From: Ferranicluibacter quercicola
GTDB taxonomy: Bacteria > Pseudomonadota > Alphaproteobacteria > Rhizobiales > Rhizobiaceae
DNA: 64,000 nt
Direction: 5' to 3'
Assembly: GCF_021168455.1 (NCBI RefSeq)
Contig: NZ_JAJOZR010000009.1
Coordinates: 124,001 to 188,000 of the forward strand
Below are positions 7,666 to 16,890 of the stretch, one piece after another (within the stretch, counting starts at the first letter, position 1; each line of letters starts with the position of its first letter). The position numbers and the translations under genes are program-made. Under the pieces are notes generated by a model. The model searched no databases. It was not told where the DNA came from and saw only the letters and a program-made list of their open reading frames with translations.

Positions 7666-8067
7666 ATGACGAGCGAGATCTGGCCGAAAGAATTGCGTGT
7701 CTCCAAGGACCGCAGGACGCTGACCGTCACCTTCAACGACGGCGTTGCCGGCATCCTTCCAGCCGAAATGCTGCGCGTGCTGTCGCCGTCGGCGGAAGTC
7801 CAGGGCCATGGCCCGGGCCAGAAGGTCACCGTGCCCGGAAAGCGTAACGTCGCCATATCAGCGATGACGCCGACGGGGAACTACGCCGTCCGGATCGCCT
7901 TCGACGACGGCCACGACACCGGCATCTTCACCTGGAACTACCTGCGGGAGCTCAGCACCGACGGCACAACGCTTTTTGCCGCCTACGAGGAGGAGCTCGG
8001 CGCCAAGGGGCTCGACCGTGGTCCGGCTCCCGGCGGGCGGGACACGAAGGAAGGCGCGGTGCGATGA
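7666..8067 (+). CDS. DUF971 domain protein (gamma-butyrobetaine hydroxylase N-terminal-like)
   Basis: A small 133-residue cytoplasmic protein. The first about 95 residues (WPKELRVSKDRRTLTVTF onward, then PTGNYAVRIAFDDGHDTGI and WNYLREL) match the DUF971 pattern, a beta-rich domain also found at the N-terminus of gamma-butyrobetaine hydroxylases and fused to some Fe-S proteins. The last about 30 residues are a low-complexity charged tail. Its stop overlaps the next gene's start (ATGA), which suggests coupled expression with the LtrA-type gene. No enzymatic activity is known for stand-alone members. Confidence 0.85.
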   Translation: MTSEIWPKELRVSKDRRTLTVTFNDGVAGILPAEMLRVLSPSAEVQGHGPGQKVTVPGKRNVAISAMTPTGNYAVRIAFDDGHDTGIFTWNYLRELSTDGTTLFAAYEEELGAKGLDRGPAPGGRDTKEGAVR

Positions 8068-9251
8068 GCACGCTCTTCCAGTCGCTGCGGGATCGGGCCG
8101 GCTGGATGCGCGAGCGTCGCGAGGGCGAGGACGACAAGGTCGCCTTTCCCGAGCTGTTCTTCGATCTGGTCTTCGTCTTCTCGCTGATCCAGCTGTCGCA
8201 CACACTTGCCGGTCACTACTCCCTCATGGGCGCGCTCGAAGCGCTTCTGATGATTCTGGCCGTCTGGTGGGTCTGGATCTTCACAACCTGGGTCACGAAC
8301 TGGCTCGATCCCGACCGGATGCCGGTGCGGGCCATGCTGTTCGCCCTGATGTTCGGTGCGTTGCTGCTTTCGACCGCCATCAACGACGCCTTCGGCGACA
8401 AGGCGCTGCTGTTCGCCATCTCCTATGTCGCCATGCAGGTCGGCCGGTCGCTGTTCACCGTCTACGCGATGCACGGCCACAGTCCGGATAATGCGCGCGA
8501 TTTTCTTCGCATCACCTGTTGGCTGATTCTCTCCGGCGTGTTCTGGATCGCCGGCGCGCTGATCGGCGGCGAGGCGCAGCTCTTCATCTGGATCGCGGCA
8601 CTGACCATCGAATACATCTCCCCGGCCGTCGGCTTCCGGGTGCCCGGATTGGGTCGTTCTGAATTCGACGATTGGGACGTTCTGGGCGCGCACATGGCCG
8701 AACGCTGCGCACTCTTCGTCCTGATCTGCCTCGGTGAGACGATTCTCGTGACCGGCCGCACCCTTGCCGAAATGGAGGTGACGCCGCTCGTCTTCGTTCT
8801 CGCCATCAGCAGCTTCGGATCGACCGTCACCATGTGGTGGATCTATTTCCGGTTCGGGCAGGAGCGGGCGGCGGCGCAGATCGAGAGCGACGAATCGCCC
8901 GGCGAAGTCGCGCGCACCATCTTCACCTACGCCCATATCCCCGTCGTCGCGGGTATCATCCTCTGCGCTGTCGCGGACGAGTTCGTGCTCGCCCATCCCC
9001 ATGGCGCGATCGACCTGAAGACCGCCAGTGCCATCATCGGCGGTCCCATCGTCTTTCTCGCCGGAAACATCTGGATCAAGAGCTCGGTCGCGCCCCGCCT
9101 GTCGGTCTCCCATCTCGCGGGCATAGGGCTGCTCGTGCTGGCCGCACCGCTCGCCCTCGTGGTCGAGCCGCATATCCTCCTGATCGTTTCCTTCGTCATC
9201 CTCGTCATTGTCGCCGTCTGGGAATACCTGACGCTGAAATCCGTGCGTTGA
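8064..9251 (+). CDS. Low temperature requirement protein A (LtrA) family membrane protein
   Basis: A 395-residue polytopic inner-membrane protein. The N-terminal cytoplasmic stretch ends in FPELFFDLVFVFSLIQLS, the LtrA family signature, and is followed by roughly ten hydrophobic segments. Another conserved block, AERCALFVLICLGETILV, is near the middle. LtrA was named from a cold-growth phenotype in Listeria; its biochemical role is unknown. Translation is probably coupled to the DUF971 gene through the ATGA overlap, with AAGGAAGG upstream. Confidence 0.88.
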   Translation: MSTLFQSLRDRAGWMRERREGEDDKVAFPELFFDLVFVFSLIQLSHTLAGHYSLMGALEALLMILAVWWVWIFTTWVTNWLDPDRMPVRAMLFALMFGALLLSTAINDAFGDKALLFAISYVAMQVGRSLFTVYAMHGHSPDNARDFLRITCWLILSGVFWIAGALIGGEAQLFIWIAALTIEYISPAVGFRVPGLGRSEFDDWDVLGAHMAERCALFVLICLGETILVTGRTLAEMEVTPLVFVLAISSFGSTVTMWWIYFRFGQERAAAQIESDESPGEVARTIFTYAHIPVVAGIILCAVADEFVLAHPHGAIDLKTASAIIGGPIVFLAGNIWIKSSVAPRLSVSHLAGIGLLVLAAPLALVVEPHILLIVSFVILVIVAVWEYLTLKSVR

Positions 9252-9285
9252 ACCCGCATCGAACCTCTCTGGAGCTGGAAGAACA

Positions 9286-9864
9286 ATGTCCCTGAAAGTC
9301 TATCTCGCCGGTCCCGAAGTCTTCCTGCCCAATGCGCGGGAGATCCTCGATATTAAGGCCGAGCGGGCGAGGGCGGCGGGTTTCGAACCGCTGAGCCCGG
9401 GCGATCTCGCCATTCCCCCGGCCGAGACGAAGTTCGGCATGGGTCTGGCGATCAGCCAGGTCAACGAGGGGATGATGCGCGCGGCCGATGCGGTCATCGC
9501 CAACCTCACCCCGTTCCGCGGCGTCGCCGCCGATGTCGGCACGGCCTTCGAGGTCGGATTCATGTGCGCGCAGGGCAAACTGGTCTATGCCTATACGAAC
9601 GTCGCCCGATCGCATTACGACCGCTGTTCGGCCTATTACGGCGGAGACATCCGCGAGACGTCGGACGGCCGGCATCGCGGGCCCGACGGTATCTCCATCG
9701 AAAATTTCGACATGGCGGACAATCTGATGCTGGACGGTGGCATCGCCGCCCGTGGCGGCGCGCTCGTGGTGAGCAATGCGGCAGCCGACGCGCTCTACAC
9801 CGATCTCGCCGCCTTCGAGGAATGCCTTCGCCTGCTCGCCGAGCAGCAGGGCACGATGGCCTGA
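9286..9864 (+). CDS. Nucleoside 2-deoxyribosyltransferase family protein
   Basis: A 192-residue cytoplasmic protein. The N-terminal VYLAGPEVF is the family's nucleotide-binding strand-loop, and FRGVAADVGTAFEVGFMCA contains the Glu expected to form the deoxyribosyl intermediate. An ENFDMADNLML segment near residues 140-150 supplies the conserved Asp/Asn residues. Such enzymes exchange bases between deoxynucleosides or hydrolyse deoxynucleotides in salvage. It lies 34 bases after the LtrA gene with GAGCTGGAAGAAC upstream as a weak ribosome-binding site. The exact substrate cannot be read. Confidence 0.88.
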   Translation: MSLKVYLAGPEVFLPNAREILDIKAERARAAGFEPLSPGDLAIPPAETKFGMGLAISQVNEGMMRAADAVIANLTPFRGVAADVGTAFEVGFMCAQGKLVYAYTNVARSHYDRCSAYYGGDIRETSDGRHRGPDGISIENFDMADNLMLDGGIAARGGALVVSNAAADALYTDLAAFEECLRLLAEQQGTMA

Positions 9865-9896
9865 CCGTCGTTCTCGATCGATCTCACTGCAGAATG

Positions 9897-9920
9897 CCTT
9901 AAGCCGGAATCGGCTTGAGG
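9897..9920. other. Inverted repeat in convergent intergenic region
   Basis: CCTTAAGCCG (9897-9906) and CGGCTTGAGG (9911-9920) form a 10-bp stem with one G:U pair and a 4-base loop. It lies between the convergent deoxyribosyltransferase and diguanylate cyclase genes, where a terminator is expected. A clear T-run is missing on both strands; an A-rich stretch follows on the plus strand. Confidence 0.5.
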
Positions 9921-9987
9921 ATAAAAATACGCAGAAAATTTAATAAGTTACATAGATATTTGCGCATCATGAATGACGGGTGGCGCT

Positions 9988-11058
9988 CTAACGGCGATAG
10001 AGAAGCCAGTTGCGGCCGGTATCCTTCTTCATGCCGTCCTCGAACAGCATGGTCCGGTTGCGTCCGGCATTCTTGGCGCAGTAGAGCGCCACGTCGGCCT
10101 TGTTGTAGAGATCGACCGGGTCTTCCGCGAGGGAGGCTTGGCAAACGCCGATGGAGAGCGTGATCGGGCCATAGTTCACGCCCGTCTTCGAATTCTTGAA
10201 CGGCGTGTTGGCCAATGCGGTGCGGATGCGGTCTGCGACCTGCACGCATTCCTCGACGGTCTGGTCGTTGAGGATGATGGCGAACTCCTCGCCGCCGGTG
10301 CGCGCGACGAAGGCTTCGCGGCGCAGGTTCGAGCGGATGACCGTCCCGACCGTCGCAAGGATCTTGTCGCCCACGGGGTGGCCGAACGTGTCGTTGACCT
10401 TCTTGAAATGGTCGATATCGGCGATCAGCAGCCCGGTATAGGTCCTGATCTGATCCGAATTGTAGACGGACGACAGCTTCTCGTCGAAGGCGCGGCGGTT
10501 GGCGAGACGGGTCAGGGAATCGGTGTTGGCGATCCGCTTGTACTCGTCGAGCTCCTGCCGGATGACATCCATCTCCACCGATTTCAGGGAGACGTTCTCG
10601 ACCAGTTCCTTGCCCTGGCTCATCGTATCCTCGGTGGCCCGAGAGAGCAGGGTCATCGCGCTGCGCAGGATTTCGACGCTCGCGGCACTCTTGTTGTTGA
10701 TGTTGTCGGCGGTCTCGCCGAGCACCCGATTGTAGCTTTCGAGCGCGAACTGCTCGTCGCGCATCAGGGCCAGCAGATCGTTCAGCTGAGCCGCAAGGCG
10801 GCTATGCGCGCGCTCGACGCCGGCGGCATGGTGGATATGCGCGAAGTAGCGGGCGCCGATCTCGTCCAGTTCTTCCTGCGTCGCCTTGCTGCCCAGCGCG
10901 GCCAGCTCTTTCGTCAGCCGCGGGTTGGAGCCGATATAGGCTTCGTAATAGAGCTCGTAATTCCGCGGGATCGGGGCAATGCCCATGATCCGCATCGCAA
11001 ACGTAACCTGCGCCGCAATATCCGGAGCTTGCCCCTTGGGTGATGTCGCAGGCTGCAC
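9988..11058 (-). CDS. GGDEF-domain diguanylate cyclase
   Basis: A 356-residue predicted cytoplasmic enzyme making cyclic di-GMP from two GTP. The N-terminal about 185 residues carry the PRNYELYYEAYIGSNP block found in a large class of alphaproteobacterial diguanylate cyclases, followed by a helical, probably dimerising linker. The GGDEF domain follows: DSLTRLANRRAFD, ADIDHFKKVNDTFGHPVGD and the active-site motif GGEEF near residue 255. The RxxD inhibitory site that normally lies five residues before the motif is not present (RREA). The start is GTG at 11058, with AGGAGGG at 11064-11070. No membrane segment or sensor domain is visible. Confidence 0.93.
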   Translation of the reverse strand: MQPATSPKGQAPDIAAQVTFAMRIMGIAPIPRNYELYYEAYIGSNPRLTKELAALGSKATQEELDEIGARYFAHIHHAAGVERAHSRLAAQLNDLLALMRDEQFALESYNRVLGETADNINNKSAASVEILRSAMTLLSRATEDTMSQGKELVENVSLKSVEMDVIRQELDEYKRIANTDSLTRLANRRAFDEKLSSVYNSDQIRTYTGLLIADIDHFKKVNDTFGHPVGDKILATVGTVIRSNLRREAFVARTGGEEFAIILNDQTVEECVQVADRIRTALANTPFKNSKTGVNYGPITLSIGVCQASLAEDPVDLYNKADVALYCAKNAGRNRTMLFEDGMKKDTGRNWLLYRR

Positions 11059-11063
11059 GCACG

Positions 11064-11070
11064 CCCTCCT
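11064..11070 (-). promoter_or_regulatory. Ribosome-binding site that fixes the diguanylate cyclase GTG start
   Basis: AGGAGGG on the minus strand, five bases before the GTG at 11058. Upstream in-frame candidates such as the codon at 11127 have nothing comparable, and the residues they would add (Cys/Arg-rich) do not resemble the family. Confidence 0.8.
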
Positions 11071-11261
11071 GTTATCCTGAGCTCGGCATCGCGGAAGACG
11101 ACATTGTCGACCGGCACACATGCCCATGGCTGCAGGTGTGGCGTTCGATCGACCGGCGAAGACCCTCTGCAGTAGCGTATTCTAGGGATGAAAAGATTTG
11201 AGAAAGTTTAACGATTGTTGGAAACATCGCCTGCCACCTGCGGGAATGTGCGGAGCGACAC

Positions 11262-11293
11262 AAAAAACCCTGCCGGGCATTCCGGCAGGGTTT
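11262..11293 (-). terminator. Rho-independent terminator after fumC
   Basis: On the minus strand AAACCCTGCCGG / CCGGCAGGGTTT form a long stem with a short loop, followed by a run of T (the plus strand shows AAAAAA at 11262-11267). It lies 35 bases after the fumC stop. Bases 11059-11261 between it and the diguanylate cyclase start hold that gene's upstream region. Confidence 0.92.
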
Positions 11294-11327
11294 GAAGAGC
11301 GAGACGATCCTGTGACGGCCGCTTGGG

Positions 11328-12719
<1,392 letters not shown>

Positions 12720-13227
12720 CGTCTCTTCCCTGCTTCGTCTGATGCAGCACCGTCGCGCGCTGCGAGATCCTTTGAGCCGGACGCGACAAGGCCCGGCCGG
12801 TCTGGGGTCTTCTGTGGCCCAGGAGCCGCCCGGTTGTAAAGAGGCAGGAGAGGCATGCCCGCCGTACAATCGTTTGAATGATCCCGCGGCGGTGAGGGAC
12901 GCTGCATGCCACGGCGAGAGGGGATCGGACGCGCTTTCTGTGCCTTTTGGAACACAGGCGGAATGTCTCTTGAAAAGCCTGCACCGCATGGCGAGAGGAA
13001 GATCCTCGGGCGTCGGTAAACCATTCAGGGGAAAAGCAAGAACTATCAGTTTCTTGGCCCGTACGTCTGCGCCGCGGACACGGTTTTTTCGCCCGCACCC
13101 GCCCGATTGCGCCGCGCGCGTTTCCTTTTCATTCACCAACATTTCTTATAAGTCGGATGCTTGGTGACATGAACGGCATCGGGCGCCACCCGCCATGAGG
13201 CGGCACTGCGATACGGAAAGTTCGGCT
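12720..13227. other. Long divergent intergenic region, fumC / L,D-transpeptidase
   Basis: 508 bases. Open frames exist on both strands but none has a recognisable product, a plausible ribosome-binding site or protein-like composition, so I treat it as non-coding. It must contain promoters for both divergent genes. Its right end has an AT-rich patch (around 13120-13150) and the GGAAAG ribosome-binding site for the transpeptidase start at 13228. A small RNA cannot be excluded. Confidence 0.55.
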
Positions 13228-15120
13228 ATGACATTGAAGAAGACAGCAGCGATCGTCACCCTCATGTCGGGGTGCGCCCTGACCACGCTCCACGTCGGTT
13301 CCGCCGACGCCATGACGCTGATGGACCTGTTCCGTCGCAACCGCGCGCCGGAGACCCTTCAGACCCTGCCGGAGGCTGCTCCGGCGCCCGCGCAGGAGCC
13401 GTCCGCACCGGCCCGGCGCAGCGCGTCATCGCCGGCTCCGCGTGTCGTCGGCCCCAAATACTACACCTACAAGGCGGAAGCGCCGCGCCGCATCGAGACC
13501 GATCGCCTCGTCGATCCCGTGGTCACGGGCTCGCTCCGTCCCGAGCTCGTATCGACCGGCAGCACGACGCCGCTCAGCGATATCAGGCCTTACATGCCAT
13601 CCGTCACCGCTTATGCCGCGCCCGATGTCGCCAAGACGATCGAGGCCTATTACGCCGGCACGGATGCGCTGATCTGGATCGACGCCACCGGCGTGAACGA
13701 CCGCGCGCGTGCCGCCATGGCCGTGCTGGCGGATGCCGCCAGCATCGGGCTCGATCCGCAGGATTATGCCGTCGCGCTGCCCTCGGAAACGCCGGATGCG
13801 ACCGACATGGCCGCCCGCGAGAAGGCGCTCATCTCCTTCGAGATCCGCCTGAGCGCCGCCGTGATGACCTATGTGCAGGATACCATTCGCGGTCGGATCG
13901 ATCCGAATGCGATTTCCGGCTACCACGATTTCAAGCGCAAGGACGTCAACCTCGCCGGCAAGCTGCGCGTCATCGCCGCCAGCCATGACGTCGCGGCTTT
14001 CCTCGCAACGCAGACGCCGTCCAACCCCGAATTCACCGCGCTTCGCGACGAGCTGAAGCGGCTGGAGGCGACCGCGGACGGCCAGCCGCGCATCGAGATT
14101 CCGGAAGGCACACTCCTGAAACCGGGCATCGCCGATCCGGGCCTGCCGGCCGTGGTCGCTGCCATCAAGGCGAAAGGCTCCGAGACGCTGAAGACGGACC
14201 ATGCCGCGACGCTGGCCGCCTATCAGGGCAGCGAGGACTACGCGCCCGATCTGGTCGCCCTGGTCGAGGGATTCCAGAAGGAAAACGGCCTGAAGCCGGA
14301 CGGCATCGTCGGGCGCGCCTCGATCCGCATCCTGAGCGGCGGCGACAGCCACGCCGACAAGATCGCCAAGCTGCGCATCGCCATGGAACAGGCTCGCTGG
14401 CTTCCAGCCGATCTCGGCAGCCGCTACGTCTTCATCAACCAGCCGGCCTTCACGGCCTCTTATCATGATGCCGGCGTCGAGCAGTTCAACATGCGCGTCG
14501 TCGTGGGCTCGAAGACGAACCAGACCTACTTCTTCCAAGACGAGATCCAGACCGTCGAGTTCAATCCGTACTGGGGCGTGCCGCAGTCGATCATCATCAA
14601 TGAAATGCTGCCGAAGCTGCGCAGCGATCCGGGCTATCTCGATCGGCTGGGCTATCAGGTGGAGGTCGCAGGCCGTGCGGTGTCGTCCTACGACGTCGAC
14701 TGGTATGGCTCCACCAAGGGTGTCTCCGTGCGCCAGCCGCCGTCGGATGACAATGCGCTTGGCGAACTGAAGATCTTGTTCCCCAACGCACACGCGATCT
14801 ACATGCATGACACGCCGTCCAAGAGCTTCTTCAAGAAGGACATGCGGGCCCTCAGCCATGGTTGCGTCCGGCTCGCCGATCCCCGCCGCATGGCCGCTGC
14901 TGTGCTCGGCACGACGGTGGACGACGTCGCCAAGCAGATCGCCGGCGGTCGCAACAAGGGTGTCTCGGTTCCCGGCCACATTCCCGTCTACGTCGCCTAC
15001 TTCACGGCATGGCCGGATAAGGATGGCCGCATCGCCTATTTCGACGACGTCTACGATCGCGACATGTATATGAACCGCGCCTTCGACGCGACACGCCAGG
15101 TTCGCCGGATCGAGGGCTGA
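13228..15120 (+). CDS. L,D-transpeptidase, YcbB (LdtD) type
   Basis: A 630-residue exported enzyme forming 3-3 (meso-DAP to meso-DAP) peptidoglycan cross-links or attaching proteins to the wall. The N-terminus (MTLKKTAAIVTLMSGCAL) is signal-like, followed by a Pro/Ala-rich linker. A scaffold domain comes next, then a peptidoglycan-binding segment (ALVEGFQKENGLKPDGIVG) near residue 350, and the YkuD catalytic domain with IYMHDTP and the active-site SHGCVRL at residues 542-548 (catalytic Cys 545). I chose the ATG at 13228, preceded by GGAAAG, over 13195, which has no ribosome-binding site. Rhizobiales rely heavily on such enzymes for polar growth. Followed by a terminator. Confidence 0.93.
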   Translation: MTLKKTAAIVTLMSGCALTTLHVGSADAMTLMDLFRRNRAPETLQTLPEAAPAPAQEPSAPARRSASSPAPRVVGPKYYTYKAEAPRRIETDRLVDPVVTGSLRPELVSTGSTTPLSDIRPYMPSVTAYAAPDVAKTIEAYYAGTDALIWIDATGVNDRARAAMAVLADAASIGLDPQDYAVALPSETPDATDMAAREKALISFEIRLSAAVMTYVQDTIRGRIDPNAISGYHDFKRKDVNLAGKLRVIAASHDVAAFLATQTPSNPEFTALRDELKRLEATADGQPRIEIPEGTLLKPGIADPGLPAVVAAIKAKGSETLKTDHAATLAAYQGSEDYAPDLVALVEGFQKENGLKPDGIVGRASIRILSGGDSHADKIAKLRIAMEQARWLPADLGSRYVFINQPAFTASYHDAGVEQFNMRVVVGSKTNQTYFFQDEIQTVEFNPYWGVPQSIIINEMLPKLRSDPGYLDRLGYQVEVAGRAVSSYDVDWYGSTKGVSVRQPPSDDNALGELKILFPNAHAIYMHDTPSKSFFKKDMRALSHGCVRLADPRRMAAAVLGTTVDDVAKQIAGGRNKGVSVPGHIPVYVAYFTAWPDKDGRIAYFDDVYDRDMYMNRAFDATRQVRRIEG

Positions 15121-15160
15121 CCCGTCACGACGTTCGCAGTCGCACGCATCCGTATTCGAT

Positions 15161-15190
15161 GAAGCCAGTCTCCTCCGGGAGGCTGGCTTC
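15161..15190 (+). terminator. Terminator after the L,D-transpeptidase gene
   Basis: GAAGCCAG (15161-15168) pairs with CTGGCTTC (15183-15190), and the stem extends inward through CTCC/GGAG around a TCCG loop. ATTGTTT follows. Placed 40 bases after the stop codon. Confidence 0.85.
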
Positions 15191-15231
15191 ATTGTTTGGA
15201 GAGGTTCGTGTTCAGCCAAAGACGTGGCATG

Positions 15232-15262
15232 AAAAAAGCCGCGGGCACTGGGCCCGCGGCTT
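15232..15262 (-). terminator. Terminator after gltA
   Basis: A 10-bp stem AAGCCGCGGG (15236-15245) / CCCGCGGCTT (15253-15262). On the minus strand the stem is followed by TTTTTT. It lies 28 bases after the gltA stop. Confidence 0.92.
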
Positions 15263-15290
15263 CTGTCGTCATGGGATCGAGCCGTTCGGC

Positions 15291-16580
15291 TTAGCGCTTG
15301 GAAACCGGAACGTAGTCGCGCTTCGGTTCGCCGACATAGAGCTGGCGCGGCCGGCCGATGCGCTGTTCCGGGTCCTCGATCATTTCGTTCCACTGCGCGA
15401 TCCAGCCCACGGTGCGGGCCAGGGCGAACAGAACGGTGAACATGGTCGTGGGGAAGCCGAGCGCCTTCAGCGTGATGCCCGAGTAGAAGTCGATGTTCGG
15501 GTAAAGCTTCTTCTCGATGAAGTAAGGATCGGTCAGCGCGATGCGCTCGAGTTCCATGGCGACCTGCAGCAGCGGATCGTCCTTGTGGCCGAGTTCGGCC
15601 AGAACTTCATGCGTGGTCTTCTGCATGATCTTGGCGCGCGGATCGTAGTTCTTGTAGACGCGGTGACCGAAGCCCATCAGGCGGAACGGATCGTTCTTGT
15701 CCTTGGCCTTGGCGACATATTCCGGAATGCGATCGACCGTGCCGATTTCCGCCAGCATGTTGAGAGCCGCTTCGTTGGCGCCGCCGTGTGCCGGGCCCCA
15801 GAGGCAGGCAATGCCGGCCGCGATACAGGCAAACGGGTTTGCACCCGACGAGCCGGCGAGACGAACCGTCGAGGTCGATGCGTTCTGCTCGTGATCGGCA
15901 TGGAGGATGAAGATCCGGTCCATGGCGCGGGCGAGCACCGGATTGACCTTGTACTCCTCGCAGGGAACAGCAAAGCACATGTGCAGGAAGTTCGACGCGT
16001 AATCGAGGTCGTTCTTCGGGTAAACGAAGGGCTGGCCGATATGGTACTTGTAGGCCATGGCGGCAAGCGTCGGCATCTTCGCGATCATGCGCAGGCTCGC
16101 GACCATGCGCTGGTGCGGATCGGTGATATCCGTCGAGTCGTGGTAGAAGGCCGAGAGCGCGCCGACGCAGCCGCACATGACGGCCATCGGGTGGGCATCG
16201 CGGCGGAAGCCGGTGAAGAAGCGCGACATCTGCTCGTGCACCATGGTGTGATGCGTGACGCGGTGATCGAAGTCGATCTTCTGCGTCTTCGTCGGCAGTT
16301 CGCCGTACAGAAGAAGGTAGCAGACCTCGAGGAAATCGCCCTGTTCGGCGAGCTGCTCGATGGGAAAGCCGCGGTGGAGAAGAATGCCTTCGTCACCGTC
16401 GATATAGGTAATCTTGGACTCGCAGGATGCGGTCGACGTAAAGCCCGGATCGTAGGTGAACTGGCCCGTCTGCTTGTAGAGCGTGCCGATATCGACCACC
16501 TCTGGGCCGATGGACCCGGACCGCACCGGCAGCTCGACCGATTTATCGTTGACCGTCACCGTTGCGCTTTTGCCTGCCAT
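15291..16580 (-). CDS. gltA: Citrate synthase GltA (type II)
   Basis: A 429-residue cytoplasmic enzyme condensing oxaloacetate and acetyl-CoA, the entry step of the TCA cycle. Conserved catalytic blocks are WGPAHGGANEA and GFGHRVYKNYDPRA, with FILHADHEQNAST in between. The start at 16580 (MAGKSATVTV) has GGAGGA seven bases upstream and matches the usual start of rhizobial citrate synthases; an in-frame codon at 16601 would add seven residues without support. Bounded by its own terminator. In most rhizobia it lies near gltX and lexA; here comEC is its immediate divergent neighbour. Confidence 0.98.
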   Translation of the reverse strand: MAGKSATVTVNDKSVELPVRSGSIGPEVVDIGTLYKQTGQFTYDPGFTSTASCESKITYIDGDEGILLHRGFPIEQLAEQGDFLEVCYLLLYGELPTKTQKIDFDHRVTHHTMVHEQMSRFFTGFRRDAHPMAVMCGCVGALSAFYHDSTDITDPHQRMVASLRMIAKMPTLAAMAYKYHIGQPFVYPKNDLDYASNFLHMCFAVPCEEYKVNPVLARAMDRIFILHADHEQNASTSTVRLAGSSGANPFACIAAGIACLWGPAHGGANEAALNMLAEIGTVDRIPEYVAKAKDKNDPFRLMGFGHRVYKNYDPRAKIMQKTTHEVLAELGHKDDPLLQVAMELERIALTDPYFIEKKLYPNIDFYSGITLKALGFPTTMFTVLFALARTVGWIAQWNEMIEDPEQRIGRPRQLYVGEPKRDYVPVSKR

Positions 16581-16890
16581 ATAGCGATCCTCCATTTGCA
16601 CCGAAACGGCACGAAAGCGTGCCGCAATTCATCGTTGTTGCCTCAGTGCTACCGCATTTGATACCCCCTGCCAAGCGCTCGGGGGCTTACGTTTTGCGAT
16701 GCAGCATAAACATCTTGCGGCGCGATAGTTGCATGGATTGTCGGCAGTTCCAATCGGAGCTGCATAGGAAAGTCGCGGCTTTCCGCCATCGATCGGAGAC
16801 ATGATGAAGAATTAGGCAGGAACGCGAAATTGTAAATTGGCCTGTTTTCTGCAACATTTTCGTGGGGTGTCGAGAAGGGGCGTGCAGGTG
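16581..16890. other. Divergent promoter region gltA / comEC
   Basis: 310 bases with no supportable gene. It contains the upstream regions of gltA (leftward) and comEC (rightward). It is AT-richer than its surroundings at 16800-16860. I see no confident promoter hexamers or operator. Confidence 0.55.

Noticed and set aside
9897..9920. Inverted repeat as a bidirectional terminator
   Set aside because: It is in the right place between convergent genes, but no T-run follows the stem on either strand, so I list it only as an inverted repeat.
12720..13142. N-terminal extension of fumC to 13142
   Set aside because: The extra 141 codons are not fumarase-like, and the ATG at 12719 has a good ribosome-binding site and gives the usual length.
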